Shown one piece after another: positions 53,940-62,732 of a stretch of DNA of 62,876 nt. The DNA comes from Neisseria dentiae (GTDB taxonomy: Bacteria; Pseudomonadota; Gammaproteobacteria; Burkholderiales; Neisseriaceae): the NCBI RefSeq assembly GCF_024580525.1, contig NZ_JANIKQ010000017.1:1-62876 (forward strand), given 5' to 3'. The notes beneath the pieces were generated by a model. The model did no database searches and had not been told where the DNA came from. It saw nothing but the letters and a program-made list of their open reading frames with translations. Each line of letters opens with the position of its first letter. Positions within the stretch are counted from its first letter, which is position 1. A program made the position numbers and the translations under genes.

Positions 53940-55544
53940 TTATTTCACTTGCAACATTGCCATCATTCCCAGATTTTCGTGTTCCAAGATATGGCAGTGG
54001 AACATTTTGAGACCCTTGTTTCCTTGGATAAAGCGGATGACGGCGGTTTCGCCCGGGCGCAGGTTGACCGTGTCTTTGCGGGCGCGGTAAGGCGCGGGGG
54101 CGGTGTTGCCGTTCAGGCTGGTTTGCAGCACTTCAAACTGCGTGCCGTGCAGGTGGAAGGGGTGATCCATATGGCTTTGGTTGGCCAGCGTCCATTCTTC
54201 GACATCGCCTTCGTTGCCGACAAAGTCCACGCGCTTCATATCGAAGGTTTTACCGTTGACCAAAAACACGCCTACCATATCTTGGGGAATGGTGTTTTGC
54301 ATCGCGCCCGCCATTTCACCCGCCATTGCGCCGTGATCCATTCCCTGCATACCGCCTTGGCTTTGCGTGTTTTGCATCGGCTTCATTTGTTCGCTGAACA
54401 CCACTTCACGCTTGACCACAGGCGCAGGCAGCGCAGGCAGTGTGCGCAAGGCGGCAGGCAGGGCGGCATCGGCGGGGGTGAATTGCACTTCGCCCAGGTT
54501 CAGGTCGGCGGCTTTTTCCTGCACCATCATTTTGCGGCGGTCGTAGTACAGGCTGGTGAGTTCGGCCGTGGTCTGCGCCTGACCGACGGCGAACACTTCC
54601 ACCCGCTCGGCGGGGGCTAAAAACAGCTCGTCGGCGGGGGCAAGCGGTTTTTCCAAGAGGCCGCCGTCGGTGCCGACCACAATCCACTGCACACCTTTGA
54701 TTTTCAGGCGCAGGTAGCGGGCGCTGGTGGCGTTCCAGATACGCAGGCGCTCGTTGCCGGAGAGCTTGATTTTCGGGCGGTATTGCCCGTTAATCAGCAC
54801 GAATTCGCCTTCACGCCCGTTCATCCAGTCGAGCATTGTGTTGGGCGGAATGCTGCCGTCTTCATTCAGGCGCAAGTTGGAAATCAGCCAGTGCTGTTCG
54901 CTGTGGGCGAGCACATCGTTTTTGGCTTTGACGATGAGCGTACCGGCCAGCCCTTTGTAGACCTGCTCGGAAACATAATTGTGCGGGTGCGGGTGATACC
55001 AGTAAGTGCCGGCGCTGCCCTCGGGCAGGGTGAAGCGGTAGGTTTTGCTCTGCCCCGGCTCTATCGGGTCTTGTGGGTTACCGTCGGCGTCGTTGGGCAC
55101 ATCCAGCCCGTGCCAGTGCACGGTGGTGGGCTGCGGCAGGCGGTTGGTTACGGTGATTTCCACCGTATCGCCCTCGTACACTTCAATCTGCGGCCCGGGC
55201 AGCTGCCCGTTATACGCCCAAAACTCGGTTTCTTTGCCGCCCGCCATTGTGATTTTCACCGGCGCGGCCGTAATGGCTGCCTGAAACACGCCCGCCTGCG
55301 ATGAAGCGTTGGCAAGCCTAGGCAAATCTTTAAGCGGCTGGCCCGAAGGCATCATTTCAGACGGCATCAGTTTTCCCGTTCCCTGCATATTGCCCATACC
55401 GCCCATCGTGCCGGACGCCATTTGGTGCCCTTGGCCGCCCATATCCATAGGCTGCCCGTTCATTCCGAAGCGCGACAAGGCATACCAAGACGCGCCCGCC
55501 GCACCGATGCCGATGCCGTAGAGTAAAAATTTTCTGCGATCCAT
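53940..55544 (-). CDS. Periplasmic multicopper oxidase (CueO/CopA-like)
   Basis: A 534-residue oxidase detoxifying Cu(I). Its N-terminus DRRKFLL with a hydrophobic stretch looks like a Tat signal. A Met-rich stretch (MDMGGQGHQMASGTMGGMGNMQG region) and a second Met/His segment (GGMQGMDHGAMAGEMAGAM) may bind copper. Four copper motifs are intact: HWHGLD, YHPHPHN, HPFHLHG and HCHILEHENLGMM. The start codon overlaps the DUF2933 stop (TAATG), so translation is coupled. Confidence 0.92.
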   Translation of the reverse strand: MDRRKFLLYGIGIGAAGASWYALSRFGMNGQPMDMGGQGHQMASGTMGGMGNMQGTGKLMPSEMMPSGQPLKDLPRLANASSQAGVFQAAITAAPVKITMAGGKETEFWAYNGQLPGPQIEVYEGDTVEITVTNRLPQPTTVHWHGLDVPNDADGNPQDPIEPGQSKTYRFTLPEGSAGTYWYHPHPHNYVSEQVYKGLAGTLIVKAKNDVLAHSEQHWLISNLRLNEDGSIPPNTMLDWMNGREGEFVLINGQYRPKIKLSGNERLRIWNATSARYLRLKIKGVQWIVVGTDGGLLEKPLAPADELFLAPAERVEVFAVGQAQTTAELTSLYYDRRKMMVQEKAADLNLGEVQFTPADAALPAALRTLPALPAPVVKREVVFSEQMKPMQNTQSQGGMQGMDHGAMAGEMAGAMQNTIPQDMVGVFLVNGKTFDMKRVDFVGNEGDVEEWTLANQSHMDHPFHLHGTQFEVLQTSLNGNTAPAPYRARKDTVNLRPGETAVIRFIQGNKGLKMFHCHILEHENLGMMAMLQVK

Positions 55545-55780
55545 TATTTGTCTCCTGTGTCAAGATTGGGGCGGTGTGTTATCTTCACCGCTTCGGTTTT
55601 GGCATTGTGCGTGCCGTGGCTGCCGTGTCCGCCGTGCATAAACAGGTGCATCAGGGGGCAGAGCATCAACAGGGCGAAGGGCAAAAGTGCGGGCTTGGCA
55701 AAGGCGATGACGGCGAAGGCGGCAGCCGCCAATACCAACAGGGCTTTTTTGTTTTTTGCCAGTTTGCTTAGGGTGTTCAT
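55544..55780 (-). CDS. DUF2933 small membrane protein
   Basis: A 78-residue protein with two hydrophobic segments (KALLVLAAAAFAVIAFAKP and ALLPFALLMLCPLMHLFM) and a metal-binding-looking MHLFMHGGHGSHGTH run. DUF2933 proteins sit in copper loci and probably bind copper at the membrane. It is the first gene of the operon, 52 bp after the -10 box of the second CueR-type promoter. Confidence 0.85.
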   Translation of the reverse strand: MNTLSKLAKNKKALLVLAAAAFAVIAFAKPALLPFALLMLCPLMHLFMHGGHGSHGTHNAKTEAVKITHRPNLDTGDK

Positions 55781-55832
55781 CGTCGGTCTCCTTAAAGGTT
55801 TGGGTGAAACGGTTTTTTGAAAACTTGGGCTC

Positions 55833-55863
55833 AGTGTAAGCCCTTACCCTGCGTTAGGGTCAA
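55833..55863 (-). promoter_or_regulatory. CueR-type promoter driving DUF2933, oxidase and DUF411 genes
   Basis: On the minus strand, -35 TTGACC and -10 TACACT are 19 bp apart, with the dyad CCCTTGACCCTAACGCAGGG shared with the promoter at 52680-52710. The conserved GACCCTAACGCA core argues for one regulator acting on both. Confidence 0.8.
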
Positions 55864-55912
55864 GGGCTTTTTTGTGGGCGCCGGGTAAAGTTTTCTTGCC
55901 GTTTCTTTACGC

Positions 55913-56158
55913 TCATAGCCTGCTGTTGTTCAGCCGCAGAGCGTTGGCAATCACCGAGGCGGAGCTCACGCTCATCACCAAGGCGGCAATCATCGGCGAG
56001 AGCAGCCAGCCGGTAAAGGGGTACAGCACGCCGGCGGCAACGGGAACCCCTAGGCCGTTGTATAAGAAGGCAAATAACAGGTTTTCCTTCATATTGCGCA
56101 CGGTGGCCTCAGACAATTTGCGTGCGGTGGCAATACCCCGCAAATCGCCTTTGACCAG
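55913..56158 (-). pseudogene. copA 3' fragment (duplicated)
   Basis: Encodes the last ~80 residues of a CopA-type ATPase ([20 protein letters not shown] onward). Bases 55983-56158 match 49212-49387 of the intact copA with one difference, while the final ~20 residues diverge ([12 protein letters not shown] versus [12 protein letters not shown]). The fragment has no start or catalytic domains. Its upstream edge is fused abruptly to an opposite-strand ACR3 tail. Confidence 0.85.
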
Positions 56159-56340
56159 ACGAAATTTCCGCCCCTGCGTGCTTGATTGGCACGAGTAATT
56201 TTTTTGAATTGGCGGTGGCGGTGGCAATTTCTTTGTTCGGTTTGCACTCGGGGGCGGCATTGGCAACGGTGGTCGGTGTGCTGGTGGAAGTGCCTGTGAT
56301 GCTCTCGCTAATGTGGTGGCTTAATCGGCAGGTAAAATAA
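56159..56340 (+). pseudogene. ACR3-family arsenite exporter, C-terminal fragment
   Basis: An open plus-strand frame of ~60 codons reads [20 protein letters not shown] then [20 protein letters not shown] and VEVPVML.., the highly conserved last two helices of ACR3 (ArsB2) arsenite permeases, ending in TAA. No start or N-terminal domains remain. It shows that an arsenic-resistance gene was once next to this copper locus. Confidence 0.8.
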
Positions 56341-56345
56341 CGATG

Positions 56346-56375
56346 TGCCGTCTGAAACTTATTTTTCAGACGGCA
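56346..56375. terminator. Inverted uptake-sequence terminator
   Basis: GTGCCGTCTGAAA with TTTCAGACGGCAT between the convergent ACR3 and dehydrogenase fragments; AT-type rather than the AG dialect of the core. Confidence 0.75.
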
Positions 56376-56392
56376 TATTTACCTTAAAACAA

Positions 56393-57102
56393 TCAAACCT
56401 TTACCAAAATCTTCCCAATCTGTGCATTGCTTTCCATATAACGGTGAGCTTCCGCCATTTCATCAAAAGCAAAAACTTTGTCAATTTCTGGTTTTAATTG
56501 ACAGCTTGCTAAGCCGTCAAACACGAATTTTTTCGCTTGAGCGAGTTTTTCTGGTACGGTAGTGATTTCAAACAATTCATAGCCTCGCACGGTTAAGTGT
56601 TTGCCTAAAATTGGGAACACAGGCACGGCGATATCATCGTGGCTTAATGCACCGTAGATGATGTATTTGCCGTCTTGTGTCATTGCGTTGATAATTTTTG
56701 CTGCTTCTTTGTCACCCAAAGGGTCGAACACCAAATTCACGCCTTTGCCGTTTGTAATTTCTAGTAATTTAGCCGTAACGTCATCTTCTTTGGTGGCAAT
56801 CACAAAATCCGCCCCTTTCTGTAAAAGCACATCGCCTTTGGCGTGCGTGCGAGACAGAGCAATCACGTTTGCCCCTTGCATTTTGGCGATTTGAATGGCG
56901 GCAATGCCTACCGAGCTGGTCGCTCCGCCCAATACAACAAAATCGCCTTTTTGCACCTTGCCAAATTCAATCAAACCGCCGTATGCGGTTACAAACATCA
57001 TCCAACTTGCCGCAGCTTGTTCCATTGTGAGGTTTTCAGGGTGTTTTACCACAGCGTGAACGGGCATATTTACGATTTCGCCATAAGTGCCGTATTCGGA
57101 AC
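56393..57102 (-). pseudogene. Zinc-type alcohol dehydrogenase, C-terminal fragment
   Basis: About 236 residues starting at [20 protein letters not shown] and running through the nucleotide-binding fold (VVLGGATSSVGIAAIQIAK) to a normal C-terminus (NAQIGKILVKV). The N-terminal catalytic part is missing and replaced, without a gap, by an RND fragment in the opposite direction. The residues missing here, apart from a handful, are those encoded at 48529-48790. Confidence 0.85.
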
Positions 57103-57365
57103 GTGTCCGCCCGATTTTAATGACCACCATTGCAATGGTAGCGGGAATGATCCCGGCCGTGTTTGCCAGCGGTGCAGGCGCGGCATTTAGAGCACCTATG
57201 GCAATCGCTGTCATTTGTGGTTTAATCGCCTCAACCTTGTTGAGCCTAGTATTTGTGCCTGTAGTTTATTCCTTAATGGATGACCTCAGAGAATGGCTAG
57301 CCCCGAAATTAGCCAAATTAACATCAGTAACACCGGAGGATAGAATCCCAAGAAGAGAAGGATAA
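57100..57365 (+). pseudogene. RND efflux transporter, C-terminal fragment
   Basis: Encodes [20 protein letters not shown], the conserved helix-10 motif of AcrB/MdtC-type RND pumps, then three further transmembrane segments and a normal C-terminus ending REG. The upstream ~950 residues are absent. An apparent upstream ATG belongs to the antisense of the dehydrogenase fragment. It marks a recombination junction at about 57100. Confidence 0.8.
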
Positions 57366-57378
57366 TCTTTTTGAAAAA

Positions 57379-57410
57379 ATACTGTTTGAAATTTAAATTT
57401 CAAACGGTAT
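57379..57410 (-). terminator. Terminator of the recombinase operon
   Basis: A nearly perfect AT-rich palindrome (ATACCGTTTGAAATTT on the minus strand) followed by TTTTTT, 4 bp after the small-protein stop. Its TGTTTGAA core resembles a decayed uptake sequence. Confidence 0.7.
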
Positions 57411-57414
57411 CTCT

Positions 57415-57825
57415 TTATCGATGCTGGCGATTAACTGCAATAAGTGGCTTATTTAGCTTATCTTCTGTCATTCCATGCATATATGCATTATACTGCCATA
57501 CAATGAATTTTTGCTTGTATTGCTCATTGATTTCTTCCAATCGTTGTACTTGAGCCTTTAAATTATTTACTTGTTTTTGCAAATAATCTATCGTTACATT
57601 TGGTTGAGGATTAGCTTTAGAGTTTTCTTTTATTCTTTGTTTCCGTGTACTAAAAGCCTTTTGTATATCACTATAATTAGCTAGTGATTGTCTTTCAATG
57701 CTTTTAATATTCAATAGTTGTGAAACTTCAGAACAAAGTAAATCCCATGTTAATTTACCCTCCCAAGTATTAATCAACATGATTATATCTTCTAAATTTT
57801 CCTCTGTGATAAGAATTTTAGGCAT
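57415..57825 (-). CDS. Small helical accessory protein (TnpC-like) of recombinase operon
   Basis: A 136-residue protein, mostly helical. The first half holds a short helix-turn-helix-like pattern (LTWDLLCSEVSQLLNIKSIERQSL), then a basic stretch (FSTRKQRIKENSKAN). Residues ~80-110 form a heptad coiled coil (IDYLQKQVNNLKAQVQRLEEINEQY). It begins 1 bp after the 679-residue recombinase gene. By position and size it resembles TnpC of Tn554, which modulates transposition; I see no clear sequence identity. It may bind DNA or bridge the recombinases. Confidence 0.6.
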   Translation of the reverse strand: MPKILITEENLEDIIMLINTWEGKLTWDLLCSEVSQLLNIKSIERQSLANYSDIQKAFSTRKQRIKENSKANPQPNVTIDYLQKQVNNLKAQVQRLEEINEQYKQKFIVWQYNAYMHGMTEDKLNKPLIAVNRQHR

Positions 57826-57826
57826 A

Positions 57827-59866
57827 CTATAACTCCATTAGTCTATATAAATCATCGTCTAATCTAGCTGTTTCAGGCTTTTGAAGATCTATATCCATTC
57901 CCTTTTCCTGTAAAGCTAATTTAACTGGAGAAGGGTCGTACTCATCAGGCATTCTTAATAATGATCCATTTGGGATTTCACTATTTTCTAAGAACTTAAT
58001 TTTAGTTTTTATATGTGTTAATCTCCATCCTAGGTTACTTATCCAACGATCTGCACCAAAAACACCTATTTTATGGTGTTCTTTGGCTTTATTAAATTGC
58101 TCGGTTAATTGAGTTTCACGTTGCTTTAATATTTCTAAAGAAGACTCTAATCCTTTAATACAAATAAGCTCTTTACATGTTTCACAATCACCATGACGAG
58201 AACATGGAGACATCGCATAATCATGTTCACAAATACCTATTTCTGTTATCGTTGCAACTCCAATTCTGTCTTTACCTAAGTCTTCATAGGTAATAGGAAG
58301 ATTTAAATGAATTTTGTCTAATATTGAAATATCCTCAGGAATGAGTAAATCTCGAACTGCCTCACTTTTTTCTTCTTCTGTCCTGTGATCATAAGCTTTA
58401 TTATCTGCCACTCTAGCTCTGCCTGCCCAGTTAGCTAAAGTTAATTCATCCATTCCACCTCGCTCAGCTTTTGTACTCAACCAATGCCTTGCATTATGCG
58501 ATGGTAATCTAATAAATTCTCCTTTAGATGTACCTATACAATGTTTTTCCCATAATGATGTTTTAGGGCGAGTTTCTGAATAGCAAAATCTATCATTAAT
58601 TTGGTTCACTGTTGGTAACACAAAAGAGAAACTTTTAGAGGAAAAGTCATCATGAAATTCATTTTCTCTGAATAATAACAAAGCTTCAGAAGCCTTAACG
58701 TTTTTATGTTTATCTACATAGGGCCAATTATTAAATTTTGATGTGTATTTTTTATACAAAAATTTTCCTAGTATCTCATAAGTTATAATTCCATCGTTTT
58801 CACTTATTAAATTTTTAAACCATTTGGTGTTACAGATATTTTGGGAATCAATATCTAACACTTCAGCTATTTCACTTTTAGTCAAAGGCTTTTTGTATAA
58901 AGAATGGGATGTTACAAGATCTTTATCAAATAACATCAATATATTAGGATTTTCTTCTGCAAATTTAGCTGCTTTTCTTGCCAAGGAGCTTATATTTGTT
59001 AAACGCCTAACCGCTTCAACAACAATATCTTGCATACAGCTAGGAACCCACTTTAATCCCTCTTTACCATTTTTTGCTGGTATCCATCGAATACCTAATT
59101 GCTTATTTCCCAAGCTATCGTCCTCCCATTCTAAGCAATTGACAGATAAAGACATCAACTCAGAACAACGAGATGGAGCGACCATAAGTAGAGCCATAAC
59201 AGCTGTATAATATTCAGTTTCTTTGTCTAAATTAGGGGCATCATGAAAGAGTTTAGCAACCAGCATCATTTCTTCATCAGTTGGCATTTTACTTGAACGG
59301 TATTCTTTTCCTTTATCATCCAGTAGTATAGTCAAATCTCTAGGGCGTTTATAAGGATTTTCCCATAAAGGTAGTTGAGGTGTAATTTGATTTTCTCTAC
59401 AAAAATCAAATAATTTTTGAATTTGATAGCCTAATTTATTGACTGATTCCGTACCTTTTTTATACTTTTTTGATACGATATTTTCTACTTCATGAATAGC
59501 TAAATAATCAAGCTGAAGTATGTCAGCCTTTCCTTTAATATTATAGAGAGCCATTTCAACTATACGTAAAGATTCAATATGTCTGGCTAAATTACGAATG
59601 GGATTTAGAGAATAAGTATAACGAATATAGGCTTTGGCAAATTCAATGAATGGTGCAGCTAATGGCTCATATTTATAAGCTGTAGATTTAATTCTTTCTG
59701 TGGAAAAACGAACCTGAACTGGATAAATGCTGAATGTTGTTTTCCATTGATTGTTTTCCCAGCAATCATTTCCAAAGATAGTAAGCTGATTTTTACTGAA
59801 ATTAATAAATTGCTCTAAATTAGATTTAGGATTATTATCTTGTGGAGTAAAAATTAGATTATTCAT
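57827..59866 (-). CDS. Large tyrosine recombinase (third of the trio)
   Basis: A 679-residue tyrosine recombinase. Catalytic elements: first Arg in VAPSRCSELMSL (~227), HxxR in LPSHNARHWLSTKAERGG (~455), a G-for-H region in LANWAGRARVADNKAY and the nucleophile Tyr in NKAYDHRT (~490). After the catalytic domain a Cys/His cluster (EHDYAMSPCSRHGDCETCKELICIKG) probably binds zinc, as in TnpB-type recombinases of Tn554 relatives. Starts 2 bp after the previous gene. Confidence 0.75.
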   Translation of the reverse strand: MNNLIFTPQDNNPKSNLEQFINFSKNQLTIFGNDCWENNQWKTTFSIYPVQVRFSTERIKSTAYKYEPLAAPFIEFAKAYIRYTYSLNPIRNLARHIESLRIVEMALYNIKGKADILQLDYLAIHEVENIVSKKYKKGTESVNKLGYQIQKLFDFCRENQITPQLPLWENPYKRPRDLTILLDDKGKEYRSSKMPTDEEMMLVAKLFHDAPNLDKETEYYTAVMALLMVAPSRCSELMSLSVNCLEWEDDSLGNKQLGIRWIPAKNGKEGLKWVPSCMQDIVVEAVRRLTNISSLARKAAKFAEENPNILMLFDKDLVTSHSLYKKPLTKSEIAEVLDIDSQNICNTKWFKNLISENDGIITYEILGKFLYKKYTSKFNNWPYVDKHKNVKASEALLLFRENEFHDDFSSKSFSFVLPTVNQINDRFCYSETRPKTSLWEKHCIGTSKGEFIRLPSHNARHWLSTKAERGGMDELTLANWAGRARVADNKAYDHRTEEEKSEAVRDLLIPEDISILDKIHLNLPITYEDLGKDRIGVATITEIGICEHDYAMSPCSRHGDCETCKELICIKGLESSLEILKQRETQLTEQFNKAKEHHKIGVFGADRWISNLGWRLTHIKTKIKFLENSEIPNGSLLRMPDEYDPSPVKLALQEKGMDIDLQKPETARLDDDLYRLMEL

Positions 59867-59868
59867 AA

Positions 59869-61389
59869 TTAGTGGCTCCCAATAGTTCTTTTCATATCAT
59901 TGCAAGCTTGAACAACATACTCAACAGCTAAAATAATACGATCTTTGGATGATGCATAATCTATGCTTTTGGTTTGTTTTAAACGTTCTTCCTTTTCCTC
60001 ATACAATTTATTTAAGATTTGTTGATGAGGACCATCAACGAGCGGTCTAAACTTAGGACATAAATAACAAGTTTCATAGCCAGTTATACAAAAATCATTT
60101 GTACCACAAGCACCTATTGTATCTATTCCGTTATTGGTTATTAAAGATGTTGGATCATGCCCCCTTTCGCTTTCATTTAAGTTAGAAATAATTCTACCTG
60201 TAAATGCTTGAGCGAGTTTTCCCATTTCAGCACCCATAACACGATCAATGTATTGCACTGTATCAGCTGTATTTTCAGTATAAACTTTAACGTTTTGTGT
60301 ATCTGTATGATCTAGGAGCTCTGCTATAATCGTTGCCCCAACCCCTTTTCTTCCTAGATTTGTTCCTCTAGTATGGCGAAAACGTCTTGCTGTTACATGA
60401 ATAATCTCGCCTGTTCGTTCTGAAATTGCTTTTTGGTGAATACAGAATTTTCGTAATGCGTATAGCTCCAACGAAGAAGCAGAATAATGAAAAATATCTT
60501 TGTTTAATAATGAAAGATCAAAATTCCTATTTTTGATATTCTTCTTTAAACAATTCCAATCAATAAACATTGGTAATTTCATTTTATAACTAGAAATAAA
60601 GGTTTCATCAACCAAACTAAGCAATTTCTTATATTGATATTCTATAAAGTTTAGGAGAATTAAATATAAGTCCTCTGTGATAGCAAGTTTTTTAAATGTT
60701 TCTCTGAATAATCCTCCTCTTTTTTTGGCACTAGGGATATTTAGAAAATAATTCCATGTTCCTTGAGAGATTTCCTTTCTTAGGTCTTCAAATTTTAAAT
60801 GGCGTATTTGAATGGGTCTTCTAGCTGTAGATTGAAGTAAGTGAATATATGCATATGTTTCAAATGAAATAAGATCTTCTCTCCAAAGTCTAGCAAGTTC
60901 AGCCATTAAAGCCAAAATTTCATTTTCGGTAAATGCTCCTGTATAAGGGCATCTCATTAATACCGATTTACCTTTATCATTTCCACTCAACGTAAAGCTT
61001 TCTAGCAATGACACAACAGATTTATCAACTCCATAATAGCCATACTCATGCCATGACAGTAAAAAACCCTTTAATGCTCCTAAATGCCACTCACGCTCTT
61101 TACCTAAAGTAGCTTTCCAATTTATTATCACAGATGTATCAATAATATTTGAGTCAGTACTTATTACAAATTCTTGGAATCGGCGATGCATATTAAAAGT
61201 ATGGTAGCTAGAATATTTTTCAGCATAAATAGCAAGTGTTTTTTTAAATCCTGCTAGTGTTTTATGATCTATATCTAATACAGCTTGAGAGAAATTAATT
61301 GTAATATCTTTACTTATATGCCAAGAGTTTTCATTTTCATCAAATACATACCCATCTCTTGACTGTCTAAGACGTTTATTCTGATTCAT
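59869..61389 (-). CDS. Tyrosine recombinase (second of the trio)
   Basis: A 506-residue protein. The first catalytic Arg is in LLQSTARRPIQIRHLKFEDL (~186). The box II region reads HVTARRFRHTRGTNLG, where the usual His of HxxRH is an Arg, then LLDHTDTQNVKVY with the nucleophile Tyr (~368). A C-terminal Cys cluster (CGTNDFCITGYETCYLCPKF) suggests a zinc site. ATG 61389 overlaps the upstream gene by 14 bp; an upstream TTG at 61416 is possible. The substituted His may mean a structural rather than fully catalytic role. Confidence 0.75.
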   Translation of the reverse strand: MNQNKRLRQSRDGYVFDENENSWHISKDITINFSQAVLDIDHKTLAGFKKTLAIYAEKYSSYHTFNMHRRFQEFVISTDSNIIDTSVIINWKATLGKEREWHLGALKGFLLSWHEYGYYGVDKSVVSLLESFTLSGNDKGKSVLMRCPYTGAFTENEILALMAELARLWREDLISFETYAYIHLLQSTARRPIQIRHLKFEDLRKEISQGTWNYFLNIPSAKKRGGLFRETFKKLAITEDLYLILLNFIEYQYKKLLSLVDETFISSYKMKLPMFIDWNCLKKNIKNRNFDLSLLNKDIFHYSASSLELYALRKFCIHQKAISERTGEIIHVTARRFRHTRGTNLGRKGVGATIIAELLDHTDTQNVKVYTENTADTVQYIDRVMGAEMGKLAQAFTGRIISNLNESERGHDPTSLITNNGIDTIGACGTNDFCITGYETCYLCPKFRPLVDGPHQQILNKLYEEKEERLKQTKSIDYASSKDRIILAVEYVVQACNDMKRTIGSH

Positions 61390-62662
61390 AATTATCAACC
61401 TTTTTTTGAAACTCAATCTGAAGATCTAATAATATCTTGTTAGCTTTTTCTCTTATATAACGTTGATTATAAATATTTCCTGATTTCTCGGATGTATGTC
61501 CCATAAGATGTTGTCTCATCTTTGCTTCTTTTTCAGGAGAAATAAAATCTTTATGAGAAGAATCATGATTTACATTTTGATTATTTTTATCCACCTTTCG
61601 TGAAAAATCTAAGTTCCATTCATGACGAAAAATATGTGGATGAATAATTGAAAATTTAGAATCTATCTTTTTCATCGTTGGTACAATAACATTATCAAAA
61701 GAACTGGTACTAATTGGGTTTCCTTGCGTTTTTCCTTTTCGATGGGTTACAAATAAATATGGATGTTTATTAGCGTTAGGAATCTTAGAGCGATAGTTCA
61801 TAATATAGTCATTGATAAGTTGAGCTATATTTTGTGAAATAGGAAGTCGCCTTTCTTTCGTTTTACTTACAGCTTGCTTCTTCCTTGTGTCAAATTTATC
61901 ATCATGCGTTCGTCTAATTGTAATTGAGGATTTAGCTGTTCCTATATCAATAAATGGGATTTGAATTGATAATAGCTCTCCTCTTCTAATCCCTAATTCC
62001 TTTAATAAGATAAACATCAAATGGTTTCTTTTTCTAATTCCAATATCTTGAAATGGATTATTAGGATTAGAAAAGTTCGCAATAGACATAAACTCATCTA
62101 ACAATCCATCAGGTAGCTCACTTTCTGGTTTGATAGATAATGTTTTATGATTTTTAGGTCTTGACTCTTTAATTAACGTAATTAGTTTCGTCAATTTTTC
62201 AATATATTCATTAGATACATTAATTACTTTAGATAGAAATAATATGTATTCTGAAAGCGTTGTTAGTCTATTATATTGATGACTAAGAGATACGGCAGAA
62301 TAAATATCAATAAATTGAGTCCTACCTTTCATTAACACACTTTTTTTTGTATTGATTACATTCTTTTGCTTTTTTACATTTATTCTCATATGCTGAATAA
62401 GAGATTCTAATTGGTTTTCTGTTAAGAGTACTTTGTTATGAATTAGATCACTAATAACAAGATTATTCTGTTTTTCCCAATTCATTATCCACTGTATAGT
62501 TCCCAGCTTATTTCTAATTGTGTTTACTGCGGATTGATTACGTAGTTCCACAGTTACCCATAAGGTTGAATAAAAATCAGGAATACCAGTTTTAACATTA
62601 ACCAATATAGGAAAACGTTCTCCATTTGAAAAAAGGACTGTTTCTAATCTATACATATTCAT
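61376..62662 (-). CDS. Tyrosine recombinase (first of the trio)
   Basis: A 428-residue integrase-type protein. N-terminal SAM-like core-binding region (~100-190) is followed by the catalytic domain: Arg in LKELGIRRGELLSI (~224), HxFRHEW (~340) and MGHTSEKSGNIYNQRYI with the nucleophile Tyr (~399). A charged insert (KVDKNNQNVNHDSSHKDF) separates box II and the GH motif. It is the first gene of the operon; no strong ribosome site is visible, and the upstream 140 bp are AT-rich. Confidence 0.8.
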   Translation of the reverse strand: MNMYRLETVLFSNGERFPILVNVKTGIPDFYSTLWVTVELRNQSAVNTIRNKLGTIQWIMNWEKQNNLVISDLIHNKVLLTENQLESLIQHMRINVKKQKNVINTKKSVLMKGRTQFIDIYSAVSLSHQYNRLTTLSEYILFLSKVINVSNEYIEKLTKLITLIKESRPKNHKTLSIKPESELPDGLLDEFMSIANFSNPNNPFQDIGIRKRNHLMFILLKELGIRRGELLSIQIPFIDIGTAKSSITIRRTHDDKFDTRKKQAVSKTKERRLPISQNIAQLINDYIMNYRSKIPNANKHPYLFVTHRKGKTQGNPISTSSFDNVIVPTMKKIDSKFSIIHPHIFRHEWNLDFSRKVDKNNQNVNHDSSHKDFISPEKEAKMRQHLMGHTSEKSGNIYNQRYIREKANKILLDLQIEFQKKVDNYESE

Positions 62663-62732
62663 TTAATTTACAAAAATATCATATATAAATACTATCAAAT
62701 TAAAGATGTTGTGTCAAAATTAATGTAAAAAA

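Noticed and set aside
57087..57365. Complete small membrane protein of 92 residues
   Set aside because: Its first residues are antisense of the dehydrogenase fragment; the rest is plainly the tail of an RND pump.
46114..57365. Toxin-antitoxin or restriction system in the island
   Set aside because: No toxin, antitoxin, methylase or nuclease families were recognised; content is metal resistance, an IS and truncated genes.
57415..62662. Integrated prophage or integrative conjugative element
   Set aside because: Only recombinases and a small helical protein are present; no structural, lysis, relaxase or conjugation genes were seen.
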